Below are positions 25,301-33,699 of a stretch of 64,000 nt of DNA, piece after piece. Under the pieces are notes generated by a model, which saw only the letters and a program-made list of their open reading frames with translations, was not told the DNA's origin and ran no database searches. Each line of letters opens with the position of its first letter. Position 1 is the first letter of the stretch. Source of the stretch: JANRLL01 sp033762715 (lineage in GTDB: Bacteria; Pseudomonadota; Alphaproteobacteria; Rickettsiales; SXRF01). Location: NCBI GenBank assembly GCA_033762715.1, contig JANRLL010000016.1, positions 124,001-188,000 of the forward strand, in the 5' to 3' direction. The position numbers and the translations under genes are program-made.

Positions 25301-25768
25301 AACGATCCGGTGGATACCTATCTGGAGCTGTGGAAAGAGCAGCCCACCTATAAAAATGGCCAGCCGTTATTTGAATCAAAAGAGCAGCTGATTGCCAATA
25401 TTGAGCAATGTTGCTGGCGTTGGCATGCCTCGCAATTCAAGCGTGTGGCAGCTGTGATTACGCCTTTCTTAGGCAATAACGTCGATCCGCATACGGCAGT
25501 GCGCACCACTATCATGAATGATGGGTTTCGCACGGGCCGCGCGGCGATGAAGCTCGAATATCTGAAAGAGCAATTAGGCGGTGAAGAGCAGTTCCAGGCC
25601 CGCTTTGGCAAAACAACCAATGAGAGCACGGCTGAAATGCGCAGAAACAAAGCATTCCGCAATGCCGTACTTGATGCAAAATTGCCTGAGCTTGAGCAGG
25701 TGGTCGCTAGCCAATTGCAAGCAGTAGAAGCCAAGAAAACAGCCAAGCGGGGCGGTGTTGGGGAATAG
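22355..25768 (+). CDS. NMN/NaMN adenylyltransferase fused to glutamine-dependent NAD synthetase
   Basis: A 1137-residue fusion covering the last two steps to NAD. Residues 1-230 form a nucleotidyltransferase domain with GRRAPLHKMH (28-37, the GRxxPxHxxH pattern of NadM-type NMNAT) and INGSDLRKL as the C-terminal motif. After a linker, residues about 285-600 form a nitrilase-fold glutaminase with LQELGLTGY (glutamate) and EICAEAWPG (nucleophile cysteine near 487). Residues about 640-1110 form the NAD synthetase domain with the ATP-pyrophosphatase loop SLSGGQDSAFGA (near 672-680) and VTSNWSEAVAGYWTFGGDGHMG. Glutaminase-NadE is a normal pairing; the N-terminal NMNAT is the added part. Confidence 0.9.
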   Translation: MADSFRGRGEDIKQQLAAQNIRYGVSVGRRAPLHKMHVDCVDEIQEAGLTPIVVIGSTNGSDSHLYNPVDNPLTLEQQKEQLRLALPNFDVERQVITLKDLGDYDRWCDALTEQLKEHGILDQSVEHFRTKAADEPKAGGNIRPLSKYSEGLTSRGLAVWESVNRFPDDDFINGSDLRKLDLEKLDDAQRALFSSPDYIVGLAKAARDSNPDKAVLEQHHIPVTLLDLSFDRMRKEAGITTGEVIQQAAQKGEVTLASVTQAAKDIVSKKNASKVMTATETKKTIPVKVASANLNQTVSDFTRNVPNIIAAVDKAIEDKADVLSLQELGLTGYTGDDQFKWIRTDKQQRELIEQLQHIADYANERDPNLVISVGFPFFYADKNQDVKINVGTDERPVMVDNPLYNMGNKPFNAVATISAGKIQAISAKSIQPEGAAEYEARQFTAWPDYLGATEVTLYNGQKVPFGKVVMQLGEDKDKAVTMYHEICAEAWPGLGDDGKINKKEQEQGRYLCRLVKDHDISLILNPSASKPEPFLDKPELRKTLCVTGSQIAGGAAYVYTNCAGLEAAPVAFEGGTIYANQGEVTHSSARYDMQDVSYSSQSMVMNVPQKGQPHVVIPHDFSHRIVNEKKGGSQEWESQKGDERVFEELVRNTGLWLRDYLKKSGQQGFFISLSGGQDSAFGAVAIIQMIELNIDQLAKQLGSKEEAVIAFISQFDNLKYADEVKKVTKEKGAEEGLACLKSHMLSCAYFPSENSSDATRNAAQVLIEGGTLPDGTKVKGIGGTFHIMPIQDIVDSYLEIFSGVDKDGLSPEKKEQLRTELNQCIKGERECVSEEFRDRIERRILSWKNKSDDLTLQNLQARVRLPLAWLFGNDENKIACVTSNWSEAVAGYWTFGGDGHMGSINLLGGIPKSDLRELLAHLEEKGLGGHEPVRALHYVNQNKASAELRPLGKDGKIVQFDENDMMPYKVLDTIARKLIIGKNDPVDTYLELWKEQPTYKNGQPLFESKEQLIANIEQCCWRWHASQFKRVAAVITPFLGNNVDPHTAVRTTIMNDGFRTGRAAMKLEYLKEQLGGEEQFQARFGKTTNESTAEMRRNKAFRNAVLDAKLPELEQVVASQLQAVEAKKTAKRGGVGE

Positions 25769-25774
25769 GGTTAT

Positions 25775-28063
25775 ATGAACAAACCGGTGGATTATCCTAA
25801 AGTAGGTATTGGAACGCCGATCATCTGCTTCGAGCGTGATCCCGAGCAACTCGTTACGCACATGAGAACCCTGCATGAGGGGGCATTTGCCGAATCGGTA
25901 AACCGTGAAATCAAACGCCTGGAGGGGTATTATTTGGCTTGTAGCGACTGGCTGAATAATGCCAGCCGTTCGCGCAGCCTAGCCACCCATTTGGGTTTGG
26001 AGCAGACTGTCTACGAAGAAATTGCTAAACAAGAGCATTATCTCTCGCACCGTATTTTAGAAAAGCTGGAAGCAAAAGCGCAAGAGCAGGGACATAGTCC
26101 CGCACAGATTCAGCAATGGGAAAATGACGCGCAACTGGTGAATGTGAAGAATATCGCACGTCAGCGTATGCTGATGATGCAGTCGATTCTGCATGCGAGT
26201 CCGGTCATTATGCGCGACCCATTTGGTGGCGGTAAGGCCGGTGAATATGGCTTTGGCGATGGCAAGGTCACGCAGATTTTTGAAGGTAAGGCCAGTGTGG
26301 GCGAGATGAAATTCAGCGCCACCGCATCGCCTAAAATGCATGGCTATGTGTTTCGCTTTGCCGTATGTAACGTGCCAAAAACCGAAGAGGGCTATAACGA
26401 TAACAATCCGGCGATGATCTTGGATAATCGCATCGTCGATGGCATCGAAGCCTGGCATAAGGAAAAATTCGGCGATAAGCCGCTGGAAGAAAATCCGCTG
26501 CTAGCCAGCATGGCCGAGAACCTCTACCCCAACATTCATGACTGGGTGCATTCCTGGTTGCTTTATGACGTGAAATCCAAGAGCAAGGATTTCCAGCAAT
26601 GGGGCGCTGATATTTTCTTCGATGTGCCGCATTTGATTCAAAACAAGCTCGTGATCAATTACGAAATGCTGTCCATGTCGCTACACCGCTATGTGTGGAA
26701 CACGCTGATGGACCATGAGCCGGACATTAAAGAGCATCTTTATGAGAAGCTCGAAGATTATATGAAGCAGATCAAAGATTATTCGGCCTGGGTCGCCGAG
26801 CATCAAGGTGCAGAGGTGGCGCAAAAGCAGGAAGAATATTTAGCCTATGCGGTGCTGACCAACATTACTTTCGTGCTCGATCCCAAAGAAGAGCGCATGC
26901 AAAAAATCCTGGATGAGTATCCAACAGCCAAAGCGCAGCTCGATAAGATTTTGGGCAAGGCGCTTGATTTGCTGCATTCGGATGTGAAGGGTATTCCGTC
27001 ACAACGTACGCAAGGCGAATTGGAAGATGTGGATCGCTATACCATGCGCTATCCGATGGCCGATGAAGTGCAGGCGCGTCTTAAGGCGCAACGCATCGGC
27101 AGCAAATCGGGTGAGACAGTCACCTTGCCGTCGGGCTCGCGCATTTACACAGAAAATCTGGCCGAGTTTGAAAAAATGCCGGAGACTATTCGCGTGCAGG
27201 TAAAAAATGTCCGCGATTCCAATACGTATGGCGTGCTTAATCGGGCCTTGGAAAAGTTGCCGGAAGCTTTACGCGATGCGGTCGCGCAGCGTGTTGAGCT
27301 CGATGATGCAGGACGTATGTTCTTTCGCGTTAAACGCGAGGAAGTGGATTTAGAAAAACTGGATAAACGCACCCAGGATAAGCGGGTGCTTTTAGTGCAA
27401 GTGCCTAAGGGCCAGCGCATTCCAATTCATCCACGCGTGCAAGTGAGTTTATTAGAGCAGGTCAAACGTCAGGAAACCTGGGTCACTGATAAAGACATTG
27501 TGGCTTTCAACGTAGCCGATAAAAACATTGCTGATCAGATTTTGGAAGCGGGCCATGGCACCGATATTCCTGCTATGATCGCCAAAGCCAAGCAATTAGC
27601 GGCATCGGGCCGTGAGGATGCGGATGATATTTATCCGCTCTCGGTCGAAAAAGCTAAGCAGATCTATGAGTTTAAAGGGTCAGGTTTTTATGAAAGCCTG
27701 AACCGTGAGCGCTATGTTGCGCGCGCTGACGGGCCAATGGTGATGAAGCTGCATGATGATTCCAATCAGCGCGTATTTGACGGGGTGATCATTTATATCC
27801 CCGATAATGAAAAGCCATTCAAGGACGATACAAACCCCGATTTGCATTTTGCAGAGGGTAAGGATTTCGTGCGCACGCACCAGTCGCCTAGCGGCGTGAA
27901 AGGGCTCAAATCAATAACGCTGAAGGCATCATCGGAATTGGCGAAACCATTGGGTGATGCCGAGTTAAACCGTGCATTGGATGAATTTTTACCGCAGCTC
28001 GACACCATCAATCGCATGATTGATCACGGTGAGGGGCATGCGTTAGCGAAAAGGATGTTTTAA
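25775..28063 (+). CDS. Unknown 762-aa protein of the NAD operon
   Basis: I do not recognise this protein. It is soluble, with no signal peptide or membrane span. Residues 1-130 are helical. Residues about 140-200 hold a glycine-rich segment (DPFGGGKAGEYGFGDGK) and strands. Residues 225-330 contain an aromatic/His-rich block, ENLYPNIHDWVHSWLLYDVK, that looks like a functional site. The C-terminal 300 residues alternate helices and strands with PSGSRIYTENLAEF and KMPETIRVQVKNV. It starts 6 bases after the NMNAT-NadE stop and shares TAATG with the next gene, so it is co-translated with NAD enzymes. An enzyme or scaffold for NAD-linked chemistry is possible, but nothing in the sequence proves it. 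Confidence 0.8.
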   Translation: MNKPVDYPKVGIGTPIICFERDPEQLVTHMRTLHEGAFAESVNREIKRLEGYYLACSDWLNNASRSRSLATHLGLEQTVYEEIAKQEHYLSHRILEKLEAKAQEQGHSPAQIQQWENDAQLVNVKNIARQRMLMMQSILHASPVIMRDPFGGGKAGEYGFGDGKVTQIFEGKASVGEMKFSATASPKMHGYVFRFAVCNVPKTEEGYNDNNPAMILDNRIVDGIEAWHKEKFGDKPLEENPLLASMAENLYPNIHDWVHSWLLYDVKSKSKDFQQWGADIFFDVPHLIQNKLVINYEMLSMSLHRYVWNTLMDHEPDIKEHLYEKLEDYMKQIKDYSAWVAEHQGAEVAQKQEEYLAYAVLTNITFVLDPKEERMQKILDEYPTAKAQLDKILGKALDLLHSDVKGIPSQRTQGELEDVDRYTMRYPMADEVQARLKAQRIGSKSGETVTLPSGSRIYTENLAEFEKMPETIRVQVKNVRDSNTYGVLNRALEKLPEALRDAVAQRVELDDAGRMFFRVKREEVDLEKLDKRTQDKRVLLVQVPKGQRIPIHPRVQVSLLEQVKRQETWVTDKDIVAFNVADKNIADQILEAGHGTDIPAMIAKAKQLAASGREDADDIYPLSVEKAKQIYEFKGSGFYESLNRERYVARADGPMVMKLHDDSNQRVFDGVIIYIPDNEKPFKDDTNPDLHFAEGKDFVRTHQSPSGVKGLKSITLKASSELAKPLGDAELNRALDEFLPQLDTINRMIDHGEGHALAKRMF

Positions 28064-29793
28064 TGAAAAAAGTTCTCATCACTGGTGCGACGGGCTATGT
28101 CGGCAATCATCTCGTGAAGCATTATCTGGATGCAGGCTATGAGGTGGTGGCGTGCGCCAGAACGCAAGAACATCTGGATATGCTGGCCAAGCAGTATAAG
28201 GGCAAGGCGCTTACGATAGAAGCGCTGGATATTGCTGACGCTGAGGCAACCAGGACCATTGTGGCGAAGCATCAGGCAGATGTGATTGTGCATGCGGCTG
28301 CTTTCCCGCGCCGCAAAGCCACCGAACACGTATCGGCCGATGTGCCCTTTGAGCAAACCGAACTCTATAAGGTCAATGTCGAAGGCGCGCGTAATTTGGC
28401 GCAAGCCACTCTTGATGCAGGCCATCCCGCGCATATCTGCTTTATCAATAGCGGAGCGGTGTTTGACCAAAGTTTAGCGAAGGTCGATCTGAATTCAACA
28501 CGTGATATGAACGAGCCTTTCGCGCGGTCAAAAAATTTGGCGGAACAAGAAGTCAGCAAGCTATTAAAAGATGCGCCTGGCATTACCACATCGATTTTAT
28601 ATGCGCCGGTCATTATTGATAAAACACAAATCAAAGGCATGATTCCGGCTGCGGCAAAAAAGGCTATTGCCGGTGAGACGATAGAAAATAATGCACCGGA
28701 CGGCGCGGGAATGAATATGATGCTGGCGGATGATTTGGGTAAAGTGGTGCAGGGTGTGAGCGAACATCCGCCGGGTGCCTTTGTGCAATATCCGCTGAAC
28801 GGTTATCGCAGCTCCACGGTTGCGCTGCTAGAAAAAGTGGCCAATGTGGTGGCGGCAAAAACCGGCAAGAAAGTCGATGTGGTAAAAGGCGAGACGCGCT
28901 TTAATGGCATGCCCGATGCGGACGAGACGGCTATTCGCCAAGTGCTGGGCGCGGATTTTCAATGGAAACCCATTGATGAAATGGTTGAGATTGTCGTGAA
29001 TGCAGAAATTAGAAAAGCCAATTTAGCCAAAGCAGCGCCGATTGCGGCCGCGATTAAAGAAGCCTTCCCAGGCCAGGAGAGACAGGCCTTGGCAGGGCCG
29101 GTGGCCATAGCAACGCTTGGCGCAATACCGCCTTATTCTAATCGTGACGACTATCATATGCATAATTGCACGACTTTAATGGCTGGTGCCTTTGTGGCGG
29201 CACATGGGGTAGATAAATCGCGTCGCGATGTCGCATCCAATCGCATGGGCGAGCCGGTGGTGGTGGTGATTGAGCGTGGCGATAAAGGGCCTGATGGCAG
29301 CCTGCGTTATGGCCTGCTGGGCGGCTTCATGAATTTGGATTATGTTGTAAAAAATGGCGTGAAAGATACGTCGCGAGGTGAGCAGCCTCATGAAGGCGCA
29401 CTTCGCGAATTTGGCGAGGAATTGATCGGCCCCACCGGTAAACCCATTATCACGCCTGATGAATCACGTTTGGAGCCACTTATTTCCGGCGTGGATTATC
29501 GCCGCACCAAAAGCCCGGCAACCTTTTATACGGGTTTTGGTTTAAAACTGACGGAGCCGGAACTGGAAGCCATTAGAGCCCATGAGCAGGCGATCAAAAC
29601 TGATCCGACCTATGCGGCGAATGTGAAAAGCGCGAGTGGTAGTGAAGTAGCCAAGGTGATGGTAAAACCCATCTCCGAAGTGCTGGCTATGTCGCGCGAA
29701 AGCTTCACCCATCCGCATGAATTCGATGCCGTAGTTAAATTATCGGAACAATTGAAACAGCAAAGCAAAGGCGCTGTTGTAGGCGCGGCTTAG
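28063..29793 (+). CDS. Extended SDR epimerase/dehydratase fused to a Nudix-like domain
   Basis: A 576-residue fusion. Residues 1-330 are an extended short-chain dehydrogenase: nucleotide motif GATGYVGNHL (7-16), HAAAFPRR, a serine/alanine catalytic area INSGAVF, and ILYAPVI. The expected YxxxK is only loosely matched (FARSKNLAEQE), so catalysis is uncertain. Residues about 340-560 resemble a Nudix domain with E-x7-REF-x-EE in GEQPHEGALREFGEEL; the leading glycine of the box is displaced and the trailing GU is shifted. Last gene of the NAD operon, overlapping the previous stop by one base and the convergent glgX stop by four. Confidence 0.8.
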   Translation: MKKVLITGATGYVGNHLVKHYLDAGYEVVACARTQEHLDMLAKQYKGKALTIEALDIADAEATRTIVAKHQADVIVHAAAFPRRKATEHVSADVPFEQTELYKVNVEGARNLAQATLDAGHPAHICFINSGAVFDQSLAKVDLNSTRDMNEPFARSKNLAEQEVSKLLKDAPGITTSILYAPVIIDKTQIKGMIPAAAKKAIAGETIENNAPDGAGMNMMLADDLGKVVQGVSEHPPGAFVQYPLNGYRSSTVALLEKVANVVAAKTGKKVDVVKGETRFNGMPDADETAIRQVLGADFQWKPIDEMVEIVVNAEIRKANLAKAAPIAAAIKEAFPGQERQALAGPVAIATLGAIPPYSNRDDYHMHNCTTLMAGAFVAAHGVDKSRRDVASNRMGEPVVVVIERGDKGPDGSLRYGLLGGFMNLDYVVKNGVKDTSRGEQPHEGALREFGEELIGPTGKPIITPDESRLEPLISGVDYRRTKSPATFYTGFGLKLTEPELEAIRAHEQAIKTDPTYAANVKSASGSEVAKVMVKPISEVLAMSRESFTHPHEFDAVVKLSEQLKQQSKGAVVGAA

Positions 29794-32024
29794 ACGACGG
29801 CGCGGGTTCCATCGCCGGTGATATTCACACGTGGATGCTCTTGTTGTTTTAGCGGTGTGGCTTCAAAGGCAATCAGCGATTTATAACCCACTTTGATTTT
29901 CGTCGTGCCCTCGATCGCCTCTTCCTTACCCGACACATCCTGCAAGCTATTGAGTGTAGGTTTCCAAGATACGCCTTCAACATTGGGTAGGGTGAATTCC
30001 ATATCCTGCATAGTGGGGTTTACCAAAATAAGCAGCGGTGTGTCGCGTCCTTGGCGTTGCACCAGGCGAGTGAATTTATTGGTTGCGTGCAGACTATTGC
30101 CCGGATCGCCGCTCATTAAAATGCCAAATCCGCCCGGCTGATTCATTTCGTAGCTTTTTAGTTCCTTGCCGTTCGGCGCAAGCCACGCCACATCTTTCAG
30201 CGGCAGGTCATTCAAGCGCAGTTCCGATTGCATATCGGGCTTGCCGGTAAAAAACGTTGCGCGGCGCAAAGAGGGATGGGCTTTGCGGAAATGATTGGCT
30301 TGCTTGGTAAACTCCATGAGCTGGTGGCCGCTTTCAGGCACCTGATCACCCCAGCCTACATGGGTAATTTCATTATCCTGGCAATAGGCATTAGTATTGC
30401 CCAATTGGCTTTTGCCGCGCTCATGCCCCAGGCTCATCATCGGCACGCCCTGCGCGATAGCCAGCAGCGAAATGGCAAAACGTTGCACGCGCTGGCGGTT
30501 GGCATTGATCACCGGATTGTTGGTTTCGCCTTCTTCACCCCAATTGGCAATGCTATTTTGACCGTCGCGGTTATTCTCGCCATTCGCTTCATTATGCTTG
30601 TGCGCATAGGTCACGCTGTCATGCAAGGTAGGGCCATCATGCGACATAATTTTTACTACATGCCCTTGTGGATCGGCATAGAGATCGTCGGAGCCTGCCA
30701 AGCGTTGGATGATAGCGCCGCGCGGCACATTCACCCAAGGGCTCAGCGCTGTGGCTTGCAATATGTCACGGCTGATGCCATCCCACTCGGCCACGCGTTC
30801 GTTGAATTGGCCATTCGGATCTTTCGGTGCATAGGCGAGGCGTCCGATCTGATAGCCGTTCGGGCCTAAATCCCACGGCTCACCGTAAAGCTTGACATTA
30901 CGCAGGCCATGATCCTGCGTGTCTTGGCGGATGGCTTTCATCATGGCGCTGTTGGGATTGAAGTGTCCGCCTTTTTCGCGGCCGATGATGGTGGCCAGGT
31001 CGATGCGGAAACCCGATACGCCGATATTTTGCCAGTGGCGCAATTCTTCCAGCAGCATGCGCCGGTTGATGGGGTGTGCAAAATCGCGCGTATTGCCGGT
31101 GCCGGTATAATCATAAGGCAAATAGAGCGTATCATCCATGCCGCGCAAATTGACCACTGGACCCTCGCGCCCACTTTCTAATGTATGGTTGGGTACAATA
31201 TCCATGATGACTTCGATGCCGTTTTTCTTGAGCACTTTGACTGCTTCGGCCAATTCTTTCTCTGGCAGGTTGGTGGCGGCATAGCCCGTGTGTGGCGCGG
31301 TGGGGGCAAGCGTCATATAGCCCCAATAGTTGCGCTTGCCGCGATCCGCCAGCGGTGCATCGGTGCCGAATGATTCGACCGGCATCAATTCCAAACTGGT
31401 GATGCCCATCTCTTTCACCCAATCGATGAAGGCCTGGCTGCCCAGCGCCTTATAGGTGCCGCGTTCCTCTTTAGGAATATCGGGATGCAAAATGGTGGCG
31501 CCTTTAACATGCATCTCCATGATATTAGTGTCGGCATGCGGATAGAGCGCGCCTACTGGAATATCGGCCAGCGCTTCTTGTTGCAGCTTGCGCCAATCCA
31601 CCACGCGCGCTTTGGGCATGATGGTGGCATTATCTTCGTTATTAGACGGGAAATGACGTCCTTCCCATGTATGGATTTCATGGGTTATGGCTTTGGCGCA
31701 GGGATCGACCAGCAATTTATTCGGATTGAAAAACTGGCGGCGGTTGGGATTGTAAGGCCCGCTGACACGGAAACCATAGAGTGCACCTTCGCTGACATCC
31801 TTGGCAAAACCATGCCATAAATAGCCGATGGTTTTGCCATTATCATCGGTGACGGCGTCTTTTGCCGTCAGTGAAAATTTTTGTGTTTCTGAACTGCCGG
31901 TTGCCTGGTCGAACAGACACAGATCAACCCCTGTTGCGCTTGCGCCGGTATAGAATACGAAATTGGTGCCGCCATCGACAGGTGTAGCGCCGAGCCACTC
32001 GGTGGAACCAGCAGGCAGATCCAT
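29790..32024 (-). CDS. glgX: Glycogen debranching enzyme / isoamylase-type GlgX
   Basis: A GH13 enzyme cleaving alpha-1,6 branches in glycogen. The 744 residues show an N-terminal CBM48-like module (GSTEWLGATPVDGGTNFVFY), then the catalytic barrel with MDIVPNHT, nucleophile Asp in GFRIDLATIIG, acid Glu in LYGEPWDLGPNGYQ and the SHDG motif, and a beta C-terminal domain. No other glycogen gene is in the window. It starts 6 bases after the nhaA stop, so both are probably one transcript, and it converges on the NAD operon with a 4-base overlap of stop codons. Confidence 0.92.
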   Translation of the reverse strand: MDLPAGSTEWLGATPVDGGTNFVFYTGASATGVDLCLFDQATGSSETQKFSLTAKDAVTDDNGKTIGYLWHGFAKDVSEGALYGFRVSGPYNPNRRQFFNPNKLLVDPCAKAITHEIHTWEGRHFPSNNEDNATIMPKARVVDWRKLQQEALADIPVGALYPHADTNIMEMHVKGATILHPDIPKEERGTYKALGSQAFIDWVKEMGITSLELMPVESFGTDAPLADRGKRNYWGYMTLAPTAPHTGYAATNLPEKELAEAVKVLKKNGIEVIMDIVPNHTLESGREGPVVNLRGMDDTLYLPYDYTGTGNTRDFAHPINRRMLLEELRHWQNIGVSGFRIDLATIIGREKGGHFNPNSAMMKAIRQDTQDHGLRNVKLYGEPWDLGPNGYQIGRLAYAPKDPNGQFNERVAEWDGISRDILQATALSPWVNVPRGAIIQRLAGSDDLYADPQGHVVKIMSHDGPTLHDSVTYAHKHNEANGENNRDGQNSIANWGEEGETNNPVINANRQRVQRFAISLLAIAQGVPMMSLGHERGKSQLGNTNAYCQDNEITHVGWGDQVPESGHQLMEFTKQANHFRKAHPSLRRATFFTGKPDMQSELRLNDLPLKDVAWLAPNGKELKSYEMNQPGGFGILMSGDPGNSLHATNKFTRLVQRQGRDTPLLILVNPTMQDMEFTLPNVEGVSWKPTLNSLQDVSGKEEAIEGTTKIKVGYKSLIAFEATPLKQQEHPRVNITGDGTRAVV

Positions 32025-32030
32025 AGGCGC

Positions 32031-33158
32031 TTAACCTTTAGACGATGATAGAGTCGCAAGCCGCATAACCAAAATTCCCCATAATGCGGATAACACGGAA
32101 CCGGCAATGACGCCGAGTTTGACCAGCTCTTGTTGCTGATCATCACTGAAAGCCAGCATACCAATAAACAGGCTCATAGTAAAACCAATACCGGCGATAA
32201 TTGACACGCCGTATAGTTGCGCCCATGTGCTGTTTTTGGGCTTGGAAGCCAGGCCGGTGATGATGACTAACCAGCTGGTTGCAAAAATACCTAACTGCTT
32301 GCCTAAGAATAGTCCAAGCAGAATACCCAGCGGTAGCGGTTGGGTGAGGGCAGATGCGTCTATGCCCGCTAAGCTCACACCGGCATGGGTGAAGGCAAAG
32401 AGCGGCAGAATCAGGAAATTCACCCAGGGATGCCAAATATGCAGAATATGGGTTAGCGGCGAGCGAGCCGGATCGCTGTGGCGACGCATGGGAATGGCAA
32501 GACCTACTGCCACACCCGCAAGCGTAGTGTGGATGCCTGAGAAATACAGGCAGATGACGAGATAGATGCCCACAAATAGATAAGGCCAGCCGCACGCCAC
32601 GTTACGCTTATTCAGGCGAATCAGGGCGAAGATCGCAAGCCCTGCCAGCAGCAGCGGGATAATGGAGAGGCTATTATTGTAAAACAAGGCGATGATGGCA
32701 ATGGCGCCCAGATCATCAAAAATCGCGATGGCGAGCAGAAAGATTTTGATCGCAGGTGGTACGTTTTTGCCCGCGAAGCTTAAAATACAGAGAGCAAAGG
32801 CAATATCGGTGGCTGACGGAATGGCCCATCCAGCATGGTTTTCCGGCTGTCCAATGTTCAGCGCAAGATAGATGCCCGCAGGCACCGCCATGCCGCCTAA
32901 CGCCGCCAGTGCCGGCAGCAAAATCTGGCCGCGCTTGGCTAGCACCCCTTCGGTCATTTCACGTTTCAATTCCAGCGCAATGGTGAAGAAAAACAACACC
33001 ATAAGCCCGTCTTGAATTAGATGCTTGGTAGGCTCTAAGGTAAAGTACCAGCCAGAAAGCGGCGAATTGGCAGCCAGCAGTGCAAGTGCCGCAAACAGAA
33101 TCATAATCTGTCCGCCGGCCGTTTCATTGGCTATAAATTTTCGGAGTGTTTTTCTCAT
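32031..33158 (-). CDS. nhaA: Na+/H+ antiporter NhaA
   Basis: Inner-membrane antiporter exporting Na+ in exchange for H+. It has about eleven or twelve membrane spans in 375 residues. Family signatures are FFFTIALELKREMTEGVL, the region WAIPSATDIAFALCIL with the ion-binding neighbourhood, IFDDLGAIAIIALFY carrying the paired aspartates (DD) and GIGFTMSLFIGMLAF near the C-terminus. It leads a two-gene unit with glgX. That pairing has no obvious metabolic logic. Confidence 0.95.
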   Translation of the reverse strand: MRKTLRKFIANETAGGQIMILFAALALLAANSPLSGWYFTLEPTKHLIQDGLMVLFFFTIALELKREMTEGVLAKRGQILLPALAALGGMAVPAGIYLALNIGQPENHAGWAIPSATDIAFALCILSFAGKNVPPAIKIFLLAIAIFDDLGAIAIIALFYNNSLSIIPLLLAGLAIFALIRLNKRNVACGWPYLFVGIYLVICLYFSGIHTTLAGVAVGLAIPMRRHSDPARSPLTHILHIWHPWVNFLILPLFAFTHAGVSLAGIDASALTQPLPLGILLGLFLGKQLGIFATSWLVIITGLASKPKNSTWAQLYGVSIIAGIGFTMSLFIGMLAFSDDQQQELVKLGVIAGSVLSALWGILVMRLATLSSSKG

Positions 33159-33245
33159 AAGCCACAGCTATAGCGGATTTGCGTGGGATGAGCTAGCAAA
33201 AACCAAATTGTGCATTACAGCAATTCGTGCTATACTGTGTTTATT

Positions 33246-33698
33246 ATGATAGGCAAACGGTTATTAGTAGCAGTGCTGCTTCTAACCTGCCTTGGTCAGG
33301 TGGCAGTAGCAGCGGCGGCAGAGCGAGATGATGTATTCCTCAATACACCAGTTGCCAAACGCGCACTGTACGAACCCCCAAAAACCGCTAAGAAAATGAA
33401 GTCTGAAAAGACGCAAAAAGCCCTGATTGTATTGGGAGCTATCGGTATTAACAGTACGGATGCGCTCGATTTTATCCAAATGATCGATGACAATATCGAG
33501 GATGGTTATTTCTGGATTGCTGAAAGGCCATTAGGCGGTGGTTCCTTAATGTTGCGCTATCAGTTGGATAAAAAATCGGACATTTATTCGTATAAAGACA
33601 AGCGGCAGATCGAATTACGTTATGTTCCCGAGAATTCCAATTTTCAAGCCTATGCCAGACCGGATAGGGTTGTGATAGAATATAAGCTCAAATTTTAG
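33246..33698 (+). CDS. Exported protein of unknown function
   Basis: A 150-residue protein beginning with a clear signal peptide, MIGKRLLVAVLLLTCLGQVAVA, with likely cleavage after the Ala-rich end. The mature part is charged and mixed alpha/beta, ending in alternating strands (RQIELRYVPE, RVVIEYKLKF). I do not recognise a family. The frame is open further upstream (a possible ATG at 33210), but starting at 33246 gives a proper signal peptide. No Shine-Dalgarno is obvious. It ends one base before the stop of the convergent lipoprotein gene and is divergent from nhaA. Confidence 0.75.
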   Translation: MIGKRLLVAVLLLTCLGQVAVAAAAERDDVFLNTPVAKRALYEPPKTAKKMKSEKTQKALIVLGAIGINSTDALDFIQMIDDNIEDGYFWIAERPLGGGSLMLRYQLDKKSDIYSYKDKRQIELRYVPENSNFQAYARPDRVVIEYKLKF

Positions 33699-33699
33699 C

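Noticed and set aside
19109..29793. A phage-type NAD reconstitution cluster
   Set aside because: No phage genes flank the operon, and the pathway is Preiss-Handler from nicotinamide rather than the ADP-ribose-based phage routes I know. Kept only as a speculative idea in the findings.
30228..30869. A 213-codon plus-strand frame inside glgX
   Set aside because: It is antisense to conserved GH13 catalytic motifs and shows no domain or start signal.
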